Positions 24,186-33,600 of a DNA stretch of 64,000 nt are shown here, piece by piece. Origin of the DNA: a virus; the IMG/VR virus record IMGVR_UViG_3300008448_000032, positions 22,903 to 86,902 of that record. The stretch is one strand, 5' to 3'. The first letter of the stretch is position 1, and each line of letters starts with the position of its first letter. A model generated the notes under the pieces. The model was not told the origin of the DNA, made no database searches, and worked only from the letters and a program-made list of their open reading frames with translations. The translations under genes were made by a program, and so were the position numbers.

Positions 24186-25607
24186 ATGCCAGCTAATTGG
24201 GTCAAATTTACTAGTGATTTATCTCAGTACCTATCTTCGAAAAAGGAAAAAAGCTCCAAAGAAACTGCTGATAAGATAATAGATCTATATATAGAAGCTA
24301 TAGGTAATAAAGCCCAGCCACTCCCAGGAACTTCTTTTTTCAACCCAAATGATCCTAGAGTTATTTCAGGAAAGATCGCTTTAAAAGAGTCCTTTGCTAA
24401 AGCAATGGATATTATGTTAAAAGATCCAGATCAGCAAAAAATAACTTTTGAAAAGAAGAAAAAAGATAAAAACTTTTCCGATCCTGAGAAATTAGAAAAG
24501 GCTCAGAAGATACCAGATTCTCCCCCTGCTGAGCCTATAGAATTTCCACCTGTAGACGAAAAGTATTACGATGAGATTATAGCAAATTCAGGGATAACAT
24601 TTTTTATAAAACAAAAAGATAATAAAAAATCAAACAAAATATTCGATTATAATACTAAGGTTGATTTGACAGCTTACAATGGATATGGTATACCCCTGTC
24701 TATTTTCGGAAATGATCTGGAAGAGATAAAATCTACCTTAAATACTTATGGCAAACTTCCGGGTCTTCTTAAACTTATTTCTTATAATAATCCGGGATTT
24801 GATCTTTTGCCAGACATAAATAAAAAGGGGATTAATACTACTCACGGGGAACTTATAAAATATTTTATAGATCTTTATTCTAAAGGAGGATCATATAGGA
24901 TAATAGGGGACCAATACAGGAGTTCAACCGGATACGGGGAAGAAAATCTAACCCCGCAGATAGAAAAAGAGTTATCCGTTTTGGTAAATTTATATTCCGG
25001 GGAATTAGAAAAATGGTTTAAAGTTGCAGCTCCTTATATAGAAAAGACTGCGACGGATAAAGCTATAGAAGAGACTAAAAAAGAAGAAGAAATACAGGAA
25101 GGAGAAAAAGTAGAGGGATCTGAAACTGTTTTAAATAAAACAGTAGAAGAAATATCATCTTTCCTTTCCATAAGTCCAGAAAAAGATCCTTATATGATTA
25201 TGGCAAATTCTTTGGTTTTGTTTTGGACTGTTATAGGAATCTCATCTCCTACTATATTTTTAGGACCATCTGGGGTTCCTCCTTCAGTTTTACCGGTCCC
25301 GGGATTATACCAAATAATATTTCCAGGTATCCCTTTTATTCTAGGAAAATCACTGAAGATAGCTTTTAACGTAGGGTCAAATTCTAAATTTATCCCCGAC
25401 ATTCCATTTGAACAATTTCAAAAAAGTCCTGAATTGGCTAATAAAAAGATAGAAGAAATTGGAAAACTTTCATCTAAAGCGACTGCTTCGGCGATAGCAT
25501 CAGTTTTTGCTTCTCACCTTTTAACGATTAAATTTCTATATTTTGGATCGATACCTGCGGTTCCTAGTCCTATACCTTCTACTTCTTTTGTTTATGCCAT
25601 TTATTAA
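24186..25607 (+). CDS. Baseplate-region protein with hydrophobic C-terminal third
   Basis: This 473-residue protein follows the spike gene with a three-base gap. The first two thirds are Lys/Glu-rich and helical with Pro-rich linkers. The last third (about residues 335-470) is hydrophobic and Pro/Gly-rich (NSLVLFWTVIGISSPTIFLG, then PGLYQIIFPGIPFILG and ATASAIASVFASHL). It could touch a membrane, or fold inside the baseplate. I do not recognise it. The context suggests a structural role. Confidence 0.68.
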   Translation: MPANWVKFTSDLSQYLSSKKEKSSKETADKIIDLYIEAIGNKAQPLPGTSFFNPNDPRVISGKIALKESFAKAMDIMLKDPDQQKITFEKKKKDKNFSDPEKLEKAQKIPDSPPAEPIEFPPVDEKYYDEIIANSGITFFIKQKDNKKSNKIFDYNTKVDLTAYNGYGIPLSIFGNDLEEIKSTLNTYGKLPGLLKLISYNNPGFDLLPDINKKGINTTHGELIKYFIDLYSKGGSYRIIGDQYRSSTGYGEENLTPQIEKELSVLVNLYSGELEKWFKVAAPYIEKTATDKAIEETKKEEEIQEGEKVEGSETVLNKTVEEISSFLSISPEKDPYMIMANSLVLFWTVIGISSPTIFLGPSGVPPSVLPVPGLYQIIFPGIPFILGKSLKIAFNVGSNSKFIPDIPFEQFQKSPELANKKIEEIGKLSSKATASAIASVFASHLLTIKFLYFGSIPAVPSPIPSTSFVYAIY

Positions 25608-25617
25608 TTTTAAATAG

Positions 25618-25627
25618 GATATATAGA
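25618..25627 (+). promoter_or_regulatory. Candidate promoter box just before the start codon
   Basis: GATATATAGA lies three bases before the ATG at 25631, after a 10-base gap from the previous stop. A message from here would be nearly leaderless. Confidence 0.4.
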
Positions 25628-25630
25628 TAA

Positions 25631-27034
25631 ATGACCGAAAGAAATCACATAGATAAACTTAATGCACTCTCCTCTTCCGTTATAGGATTTGAGTTTGAAT
25701 TCTATACAAATATGCTTAAGGGTGAAGCTGCTGAATCTATAGGAAAAGAGGTTAAAAAGAAAGTTCAGGTATCTGAAAAATACCACTCGGACTTAAAAGT
25801 AACTTCTTCTCTTTTTAAATTAGAACCCGACTATTCAGGGGGAAATAAAATGGTCGAACTCATAACTGGTCCTATGGAATATTCTGAAGCTATTCCGGTA
25901 ATGATAAAGATCCTTAATTGGATTGAAAAAAATGGTTGGACCGATGACAGATGCGCTTTCCAATTTTCGGTTAGCTTTGATAAATTTAGAAGAGAAATAA
26001 AAGACAGAATAGAAAATTTAGATAAACTTAAATTTATATTGGGTCTGGACGAAAATTTCATTTATTCTAAATTTGGAAATAGATCTAATAATGTTTATGC
26101 AAATACCGTAAAGAGAGTAGTTCCTGTCAATAGATTTTCTATATTGGAAAATATAAATTACATAGATCCTAAAATGTTCAAAGTCCCAGACGAGAAATAT
26201 TATGGGGTCAACTTCACCAAATTAAAGGACGGGTATCTGGAATTTAGATATTTGGGGAATAGAGATTATCAGAAGAAAATAAGAGAGATAAGAGAAGTTA
26301 TCGATTATGTTATTTTATATCTTTATGATATTTTAAGTCATCGTTCAAATGGATACACTAAAGAAGATTTAGCTAAGCTGAGGGAAATGATGAAGGAGTA
26401 CAGCAAAGTCGTAAAATGCTATAGTAATCCTGAATTATTTTTTATGCACTACCCAGATTTTCACGTATTTGTAGATCTTAAAGGACTTGACGAAAATATA
26501 AAAACCTATTTTCCGATGATTAAAGATAAAATATTCGATCTTTTGGTAGACGGAAATATAAAATCTTGCTATTTCAACTATGATACTACAAACGGAAGGT
26601 ATCAGATAAAAGAAGCTAGGATAAGAGATTTTATGAAAATAAAAGATATTGATTTGATATCCTGCGATATTAAAGGCGGTGTTTTAGAAAATTGTAATTT
26701 GTATACCTGCGACATAAAAAAATCAAGAATAGAAAATTGCAATGTTGCAAATGGGTGTAAAATAGGATCCTCTAAAGTTAGTCAGAGCGTAATAGAATTT
26801 TCTAATGAATTAACAAATTGTTTTGTTGATTGCAAAGGGAAAAATGTTAACTGTAAAATGGTCGGGGGAGTTCTTAGGGATGGTAATATTGGGGAGTATG
26901 CAGAAATAAGTAAAGACACCATAAAGGTCAAAGGGTTTAATGACCTTAGAAATCAAAGATTTGTTACCGACAGTAGGTTAAAAGATCTAAATTTCGATTA
27001 TAAGAAACCCAAATTTGGAAACCTAAACTATTAA
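25631..27034 (+). CDS. Amidoligase-like enzyme fused to a pentapeptide-type beta helix
   Basis: This 467-residue protein has two parts. The N-terminal ~270 residues resemble the amidoligase_2 family (glutamine-synthetase fold, forms amide bonds): VIGFEFEFY, LEPDYSGGNKMVELITGP, and GVNFTKLKDGYLEFRYLG. The usual His-x-His element is replaced by FQFSVSF, so activity is uncertain. The last ~120 residues form short repeats such as ISCDIKGG, LENCNLYTCDIKKS and IENCNVANGCK, resembling a right-handed quadrilateral beta helix. It lies between baseplate genes under its own promoter box. It might modify a virion or host peptide. The family call is tentative. Confidence 0.65.
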   Translation: MTERNHIDKLNALSSSVIGFEFEFYTNMLKGEAAESIGKEVKKKVQVSEKYHSDLKVTSSLFKLEPDYSGGNKMVELITGPMEYSEAIPVMIKILNWIEKNGWTDDRCAFQFSVSFDKFRREIKDRIENLDKLKFILGLDENFIYSKFGNRSNNVYANTVKRVVPVNRFSILENINYIDPKMFKVPDEKYYGVNFTKLKDGYLEFRYLGNRDYQKKIREIREVIDYVILYLYDILSHRSNGYTKEDLAKLREMMKEYSKVVKCYSNPELFFMHYPDFHVFVDLKGLDENIKTYFPMIKDKIFDLLVDGNIKSCYFNYDTTNGRYQIKEARIRDFMKIKDIDLISCDIKGGVLENCNLYTCDIKKSRIENCNVANGCKIGSSKVSQSVIEFSNELTNCFVDCKGKNVNCKMVGGVLRDGNIGEYAEISKDTIKVKGFNDLRNQRFVTDSRLKDLNFDYKKPKFGNLNY

Positions 27035-27037
27035 AAA

Positions 27038-27832
27038 ATGACTCTAGATGAATTAGTACAAGAAATAGAGGATGCTATATCTTTTAGCTGCTCTCTTCCA
27101 TATAACCTAAATAGACAGGAAACTGAAAGAATTATAAAAAGAGCTAGAGCATGGTTTTATGATAACTATCAATATGCGGCGGAAGAAAGGATAATGGTTC
27201 TCGGTAACAATCTATTCAATCATGAAGAATTTAGAAAAACCAGACAGATCAAACTTCCTGATTCTATAGTAACTGTATATGACGTTAGAGAGGTCGGGGG
27301 AGCTGGTATTTCTGGAAACCCGGATAGAGATTTTAGCGATTCTAAATTACTAGGATCAGAATTACTCCTTTCCCCTTTTATCGGGGATAACCTAGTTTAT
27401 AGAACAGTTATGTATTCTTATTTCGATTTAGCTAAAGCATATCTATTACCTACTTATGCTTTTAAATGGAATAAGAACACTAAATTTTTAACTATATTGG
27501 GTAGAGATCCGGGGAGAAGCGGAAAAGGAGGAGGATCCCAACAAGCTCAATTGGCTCAAGGATTTGGTTCTGGCGGTAGCGACGTTGCCGTTAGATGCTT
27601 TGTTGCTATAAATGACGAATATTTATATGATGACGAATTGTTTGTTAGATATTGTATAGGAAAATGTAAAATAGCTTTAGGAACTATGCTTGGTGTATTT
27701 TCTTATACTCTTCCTGGGGGAGTACAGGTTAACTCCGGAGACATAAAAGCAAACGGGGAAGCGGAGGTTCAAGAAGTGATGGAGATGATAAATGGGGAGA
27801 ACACGGCTTCTTATTTTCTTCAATGGTCTTAA
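27038..27832 (+). CDS. Putative tail/neck structural protein
   Basis: This 264-residue protein starts three bases after the amidoligase-like gene. It has an N-terminal helix (LDELVQEIEDAI), a stretch reading ERIIKRARAWFYDNYQYAAEER, beta-type segments and a Gly/Ser/Gln-rich loop (about residues 160-180), then a helical end. The N-terminal helix arrangement is similar in flavour to adaptor or neck proteins that seat on the tail or portal, but I cannot assign a T4 equivalent. Confidence 0.65.
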   Translation: MTLDELVQEIEDAISFSCSLPYNLNRQETERIIKRARAWFYDNYQYAAEERIMVLGNNLFNHEEFRKTRQIKLPDSIVTVYDVREVGGAGISGNPDRDFSDSKLLGSELLLSPFIGDNLVYRTVMYSYFDLAKAYLLPTYAFKWNKNTKFLTILGRDPGRSGKGGGSQQAQLAQGFGSGGSDVAVRCFVAINDEYLYDDELFVRYCIGKCKIALGTMLGVFSYTLPGGVQVNSGDIKANGEAEVQEVMEMINGENTASYFLQWS

Positions 27833-27862
27833 TTCATATTATTTTTTAGATTTTTTTTCTCG

Positions 27863-27873
27863 GATATATAAAA
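27863..27873 (+). promoter_or_regulatory. Candidate late promoter box for gp25
   Basis: GATATATAAAA lies in the gap after the preceding gene, 11 bases before the ATG at 27885. Confidence 0.55.
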
Positions 27874-27884
27874 AAATAAATTAT

Positions 27885-28259
27885 ATGCTGAGAGAAATTT
27901 ATAATAGAGATCCCGAAGATCCAAATTATAAAGAGGATCAAATCGAAGTTACGGATCCTTTAGAAGCTTGTCTTGGAAAAATAAAAATGCTCCTATTTAC
28001 TAAAAAAGGAGAAGTTTTAGGAGATTCTAGTTTTGGATTAGACTTAGAAGGTATGGTGTATGAATTAGAACTATCCGAAGAAGCTATAAAAAAAGAAATA
28101 CAGGACAGTATAAGAGCTTATATTCCTGAATTTTACAGTTTGGGAGGAACTTATAAATTAAATTTTTATTTAGGTACTAATAGAGATATAGCAACCCTAG
28201 ATTTTAAATTTAATTCAAATTCCGGATTAAGCCCAATAGTTACATTGTTAATAACTTAA
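27885..28259 (+). CDS. gp25: Baseplate wedge protein gp25-like (lysozyme-like GPW family)
   Basis: I choose the ATG at 27885 (124 residues), 11 bases after the promoter box, over a longer frame that overlaps the previous gene. The order DPLEACLGKIKMLLFTKKGEVLGDSSFGLDLEGM, then an acidic helical segment and a C-terminal strand pattern, is typical of the gp25/GpW-type wedge family, which starts sheath assembly at the baseplate. Its neighbour is gp6-like, as in T4 and most contractile systems. High confidence in family. Confidence 0.88.
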   Translation: MLREIYNRDPEDPNYKEDQIEVTDPLEACLGKIKMLLFTKKGEVLGDSSFGLDLEGMVYELELSEEAIKKEIQDSIRAYIPEFYSLGGTYKLNFYLGTNRDIATLDFKFNSNSGLSPIVTLLIT

Positions 28260-28262
28260 AGA

Positions 28263-30074
28263 ATGAATATTTATAAAAAGAATAATATAGTTATAGGGGG
28301 ATTACTTTCTAGCACCTATAATTTTATATCCAGAACTTACTCGCAAAGTAAAAATTTATTTACAGTGGCTTCTGCATGGGGACAAATATTATTTGTTTTC
28401 CAGAACATATCTCAACTTATACTTTACTTTATAGAGGATTCAATTACTGAATTGAATATAGAACAAGCAACCAGAGAGTATTCGATAAGAAGTCTTGCAA
28501 GGATATCAGGATACGATCCCAGAAGGTCAGGAACTGCTCAGGGAGAAGTCATAGTTTCGTGGAATTCTTCTAATACACAAGCACAGGGCGGATCTATTAT
28601 AATACCAAGGAATACCCAAATAAGAAATCAACAAAATGGACAGATATACACTTTAATACTTCCTTCAGATAGAGTAACTGTTCCTCTCTCTTCCCAATTT
28701 ACCCCGTTGACGGTAAAAGTTGTCCAGGGATCTTTTACCTCTTCTAATTTCACTTCAAACGGAAATGTGTTATTTAGTTTTAATGTTCCTTCCCTAAATG
28801 GATTTGCTATAGATCAATTTTATATTGATGTTTATGTCAACGAAGAGAAATGGAGGAGATATGATTCTCTTTATGATATACCATTAAACGCAAAAGGATT
28901 TATAGTTAAAAGCGGAATATCTAGCGGGATAGATGTTTATTTTGGTAACTCTTTCTTCGGACAAATACCCCAAGCTGGATCTAGAATTAGAGTAGAATAT
29001 CTAAGTAGCATAGGAAGAAAAGGTAATTTAAATTCTACCCAAAATAATCCCCTTACCTGGAAATTTTTAACCAGCGGAACAGATTTATATGGAGCTTCTT
29101 TAGACCTAAATCAATATCTGAATATAGCAAACTCGATAGATCCAGATTTTGGAACGGATCCAGATGCTAGTTCTCTAATACGAATAGTAGCTCCAAAGAC
29201 CAGTAGATCTTTTGTTTTTGCAAATGCAGATAGCTATGAAATATTCTTAAATAAATTAGGGATATTTTCTCAGATACAAGCATATTCTACTTTCGATGAT
29301 GATTATTTGGATGACGATAATGTTATTTACATATACCTAATACCTGATGTAACTTTAAATATTTCTACGGATCAAGATTATTTTAGTATACCCGAACAAA
29401 ATTTTATATTAACCGAAAATCAAAAAAATAAAATTATAAATCTAATAGAAGATTCCGGTTCTATGATAGCTACTACAGTAGTTAAGATAACTTCTCCCGT
29501 CATAAAAAGATTTGTCCTTAATATAAGTATATCCATATTCCAGGGATTCGATCCCAATACGATAAGACAACAGATAAGAACTAAAATATCTGATTATATG
29601 TTAAACCTGAAAAGGAGGGACAAAATACCGAAATCTGATATCATAGCAATCGTGGAATCTATTTCGGGGATCGATTCTGTTAATGCAGAATTTATATCCC
29701 AAGACGATCAGGATAAAATAAATTCCATCTCAGCAAATACCCAGCTAAATCCTGTTGCAACTTCAGGATTAATTTCTTCAAATTTCCAAGCTCCCCAAAC
29801 CCCTTTAGGAACCCCGATTAATATTCCAGAAAATATAATATCTGCTAATTTTCAATCTTCCTCTATCGATGTTTTCGGGGACATCATAATAGGAAGAAAT
29901 CAATTGGTTTTGCTTAGAGGCGGGTGGGAAGATTCTAATGGAAATAGATATGAATCTAGCCCAATCCGAGGAAAATTAGGTCCTCTTAATATAATTATAT
30001 TAGGAAAACCAGTTCCTAATAATTTCAATACTCAATTAAATAAAACAACAAGACAATCGATTGTCAATGGATAA
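28263..30074 (+). CDS. gp6: Baseplate wedge protein gp6-like (baseplate J type)
   Basis: This 603-residue protein is the next gene after gp25. It has helical N-terminal residues including YSIRSLARISGYDPRRSGTAQGEV, a beta domain with repeats of glycine-rich strands, and a C-terminal half with FVLNISISIFQGFDPNTIRQ and RRDKIPKSDIIAIVESISGID. These are common in the baseplate J/gp6 family, which forms the wedge ring. The final residues overlap the next gene start by eight bases. Good confidence. Confidence 0.85.
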   Translation: MNIYKKNNIVIGGLLSSTYNFISRTYSQSKNLFTVASAWGQILFVFQNISQLILYFIEDSITELNIEQATREYSIRSLARISGYDPRRSGTAQGEVIVSWNSSNTQAQGGSIIIPRNTQIRNQQNGQIYTLILPSDRVTVPLSSQFTPLTVKVVQGSFTSSNFTSNGNVLFSFNVPSLNGFAIDQFYIDVYVNEEKWRRYDSLYDIPLNAKGFIVKSGISSGIDVYFGNSFFGQIPQAGSRIRVEYLSSIGRKGNLNSTQNNPLTWKFLTSGTDLYGASLDLNQYLNIANSIDPDFGTDPDASSLIRIVAPKTSRSFVFANADSYEIFLNKLGIFSQIQAYSTFDDDYLDDDNVIYIYLIPDVTLNISTDQDYFSIPEQNFILTENQKNKIINLIEDSGSMIATTVVKITSPVIKRFVLNISISIFQGFDPNTIRQQIRTKISDYMLNLKRRDKIPKSDIIAIVESISGIDSVNAEFISQDDQDKINSISANTQLNPVATSGLISSNFQAPQTPLGTPINIPENIISANFQSSSIDVFGDIIIGRNQLVLLRGGWEDSNGNRYESSPIRGKLGPLNIIILGKPVPNNFNTQLNKTTRQSIVNG

Positions 30075-30615
30075 TAAAGATCAAAACCAAAAATTTTCTC
30101 CATTTTTTCCGGGAGATGAATTAAAGATAAGTTATTCTGTTAATGGGGTAAAATATAGAACCAATAACACTACTTTCTATAACGATAAAGATCAATACAA
30201 AACCAAAGAAGAGGCTGAAGATAGATCTATAAATATAGGATGCTCTGGATATAGAAGCTCAATAATAAATTCTACCGGAGATGTAAAATTTTATCCTTGC
30301 TCGACTTCTTCTGAGTATTCCGAAATAATGAGGGAAATGTCAACTACAGAATTAGAAAGATCCTATTATGATTTCGATCAGAGAAATAATATATTCGATG
30401 TAATGTATAGTGTTAATGATAATGCTTATTCTGGTTTTGACTACAAAGGAAAAATTCTAAATAATACCTTATCTAAAATTTTATTTAAAGATCCGACAAA
30501 AGCTAATATATTATCATATTTCGAAAAAGGATTTTTTGCTTTAGTTGAAACAACTAAACAAATAAAAAATTATTTTAACTACACAGTACCTAAAAACAAT
30601 AGGAGGGTTTTTTAA
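30067..30615 (+). CDS. Baseplate-region protein, unassigned
   Basis: I take the ATG at 30067 (182 residues), which overlaps the gp6 end by eight bases. A TTG six bases earlier is possible. The protein is polar with many Tyr, Asn and Lys (SPFFPGDELKISYSVNGVKY, then MSTTELERSYYDFDQRNNIF) and a helical end. No family recognised. Its end carries AGGAGG, which may serve as a ribosome-binding site for the next gene. Confidence 0.65.
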   Translation: MDNKDQNQKFSPFFPGDELKISYSVNGVKYRTNNTTFYNDKDQYKTKEEAEDRSINIGCSGYRSSIINSTGDVKFYPCSTSSEYSEIMREMSTTELERSYYDFDQRNNIFDVMYSVNDNAYSGFDYKGKILNNTLSKILFKDPTKANILSYFEKGFFALVETTKQIKNYFNYTVPKNNRRVF

Positions 30616-30616
30616 T

Positions 30617-33600
30617 ATGGCAGATTTAAATCTTAAATTTTTTAATAAAAGAGGAAACCCGTTAAATTTTGAATACATTGGTCCTACTGGCCCTAGTCCT
30701 TTGGATAACGTGTTTAGGTATAAAACCAACGCGGTCTCTTCCTCAAATGGAGATGTTATTTTTCAGCAATCTGGACCAAATTACACATTTCAGTTCAATT
30801 ACGACGATGTTAATTTTTTCAATATAAAAGAATGGGCTTCTGAAGTAGATTATTCTATACAAAGAGGAGCAGAAGTTTTTCTTGAAGGAAAAGTTCTATC
30901 GGGAAATAAATTTAAAGGTAAAATTTATTCTTGTGTGGATAATGGTACCTTTATTTTAATAACTATACCTGTTAATTCTTTAACTGGACAAAATATAATA
31001 AGCGGGGGAAGCACTATAGCTTTCAATACGACCTACAAAAATAGACCAGGAGGATATTTTTTCGGAAATATGTATTTCGACCAGGTCTCTGCTGGACTAT
31101 ACGAGAACGAACAAATATTTATAACCCAACAAGTAATAGGACCTTCCGGGGGAAAGGAATATAGCTACCCTAGAACTCTTGCAACGGGATCAACCTCGGG
31201 AAAATGGAGAACGAGGTGGTCAAATAATAACTATGGAAATATAGACGTAACCGAAATTATATTTACGTATAAGATATTAGATTCTCTCCCTGAGGGAGAA
31301 GGCCATCCTCTCATAGTATCTTACCCTAACCTAGCTTATACCGATGTGATAGTTTCACCTTCGGATTATTATTCCAATGGAAATTTAATTTCTCCTACCT
31401 TTAATTCTTCCGAATCTAAATCGCTTTCCGTAAATGTTGGATTAAATGGGCCTGAAGAATCTGAAGAGGTATACGAGAGAAAACTAATACTAGAGGATAT
31501 AAGTTCTGGGGCAACAGGAGAAAATGTAAAGAAGATATTAGAAGTTAATTTTTATGGTCAAATAATAGCAGAAGATGAAAGGCTAAAAGTTTTAACAAAT
31601 AATTTGGGAAGATCTTTTGACCCTGTAGATTCTATAATTCTAAGAAATCATGACCCTAAGGAGCCTTTGCCCAATTACGAAGAAATAAACGAAAAGAGAA
31701 AAGAACTTCTTTTAGCAGGGGAAGATATATTTCCATATATAGGAAGTTATAAAGGTCTAATAAATGCTCTGAAATTTTTCGGATACCAAGACTTAAGAAT
31801 AAAAGAATACTGGCTAAATTTAGATTATACCTCGGTAGAAAACATAACTCCTCCTATAGTTCAAAATCAACAAGCCATAAATCAAATAAGATCCCAGGTA
31901 TTACAGTCTGGGAGTCAGTCATATCAGATAAAAGATGTTCTCTCCAATCCAAATAGTGGGAAATATAGATTAGAACAGACGTATGGTCCAGATTCGGAGG
32001 GGAATTATGTATTGGATGTATCGTCCCAATACACATTATTTCCTACCGATGTTTATAAGAAAACCTCTTTATTCGGTTTGTATTATGATATAAACAAGGT
32101 AACATCAGAAACTGATGAGTATGGATATCCCGTAGTGGTTGACGCTTTTGCTTTTACACAAGAAGAAGTTTTGATAAAATTATTTGGTCTTAAAAAAAAG
32201 TTAAAAGAAGAATATTTACCTTTAAATGCCAGAATAATTGATATAACCGGAGAAGGAGTTTATTTTACTGTTTATAATACAAGAGCTTGGACGGATGTCA
32301 ATTCGGATTTTGTTATTAGCTCCGGAAAGATTTTTGATTTTTATATAAACCCTGATGTTTCTTACATAGGGGATATTAGAAATTTTAATATAAGACCTCT
32401 AGATCTTTCCATACAAACTCCTAGCATTTATGGCGATTCCTATGACATAGGTGTAAATGTTTTGGGAGGAACCGGAAGCGCTCTTTATTTCTCCGGATTT
32501 CCGGATTTAGGAATAACCGGTCCTTCTGGGCCAAATCCTATTCTAAATGTAGTTTCAGGAAAATCTTATACATTTAGCCTTTCTACGGAGGGATTTACTT
32601 TTTACATAACCGAATCCCCTTCTTTTTCTCAACAAGACCCTTTGGGGATAATTGGGAACGGAGCAACCTCAGGGTCAGAAAGCATTGTGTGGAATGTATC
32701 CCCTAATCAATCAGGACCAGTATATTATTACTGCCCAGAAAATTACTCTATAAACGGAACTATTAATGTTAATCCTCCCCAGCTATCCGATTTAGGCAAC
32801 ACGATAAATCCTTTAGATTTTCAGCAGAACTACACGGCAGAACAAAATAGAAATTTGATAAAATCTATAAATGAATACTATCAGTTACAACAGGAGGGAA
32901 AAATAGAGTTTTTAGGGGATGGAAAATACGATCCCCCTTCTTATACTGATCCCTCTACAAATGAACAATATCGAAGACCCATAGGATCTCCTATAGTTTT
33001 AGAATTGGGACTCGATAGATGGTCTTGGGACGAAATGAATGTTACCTGGAGATCTGTAAATGTTCCTACTTTTAAGGTGGGAGATTTTGTCCAGATAAAA
33101 TCTCTTCAAGCTTCTTTAACTCCAGGAATTAGCGGGGGATCTATATCTTCAGTAACTATAAATAGTCCGGGGCTTGGATATTCTTCTACCCCTCTTATAA
33201 CGGTAACAGGTGGAGGAGGTATAGGAGCTTCTCTAGTTCCTGTCATAACCGGGACTAAAATAACTTCTATAAGTATACTTTCGGGAGGGTCCGGGTATAC
33301 TTCTCCCCCAACTTTGAATATTTCTTTTTTACCGTCCGGAGATTCCGGGTATGTAGTTTCTACCAATTATTCTTTGGGAACCTATGACGTACAGCTTACT
33401 TCCAATTCTATGGTTTATACTTTCGAAGATATAGATCTTATCTCTTCGAATCAGGTATATTCTTCCATGACTTGGGACAATATAGATTTTTCCAATCTCG
33501 TAGAGATAGAATGGATAATAAATAAGGATTCTACACAAGAAGGATCCCCTTATAATTTTGAATTTAGAGGGCCTATAGTCGATTTTTATAGTCTTGCCCA

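Noticed and set aside
27792-27884. Upstream extension of the gp25-like frame
   Set aside because: It overlaps the preceding gene and the promoter box; gp25-like proteins are about 120-135 residues.
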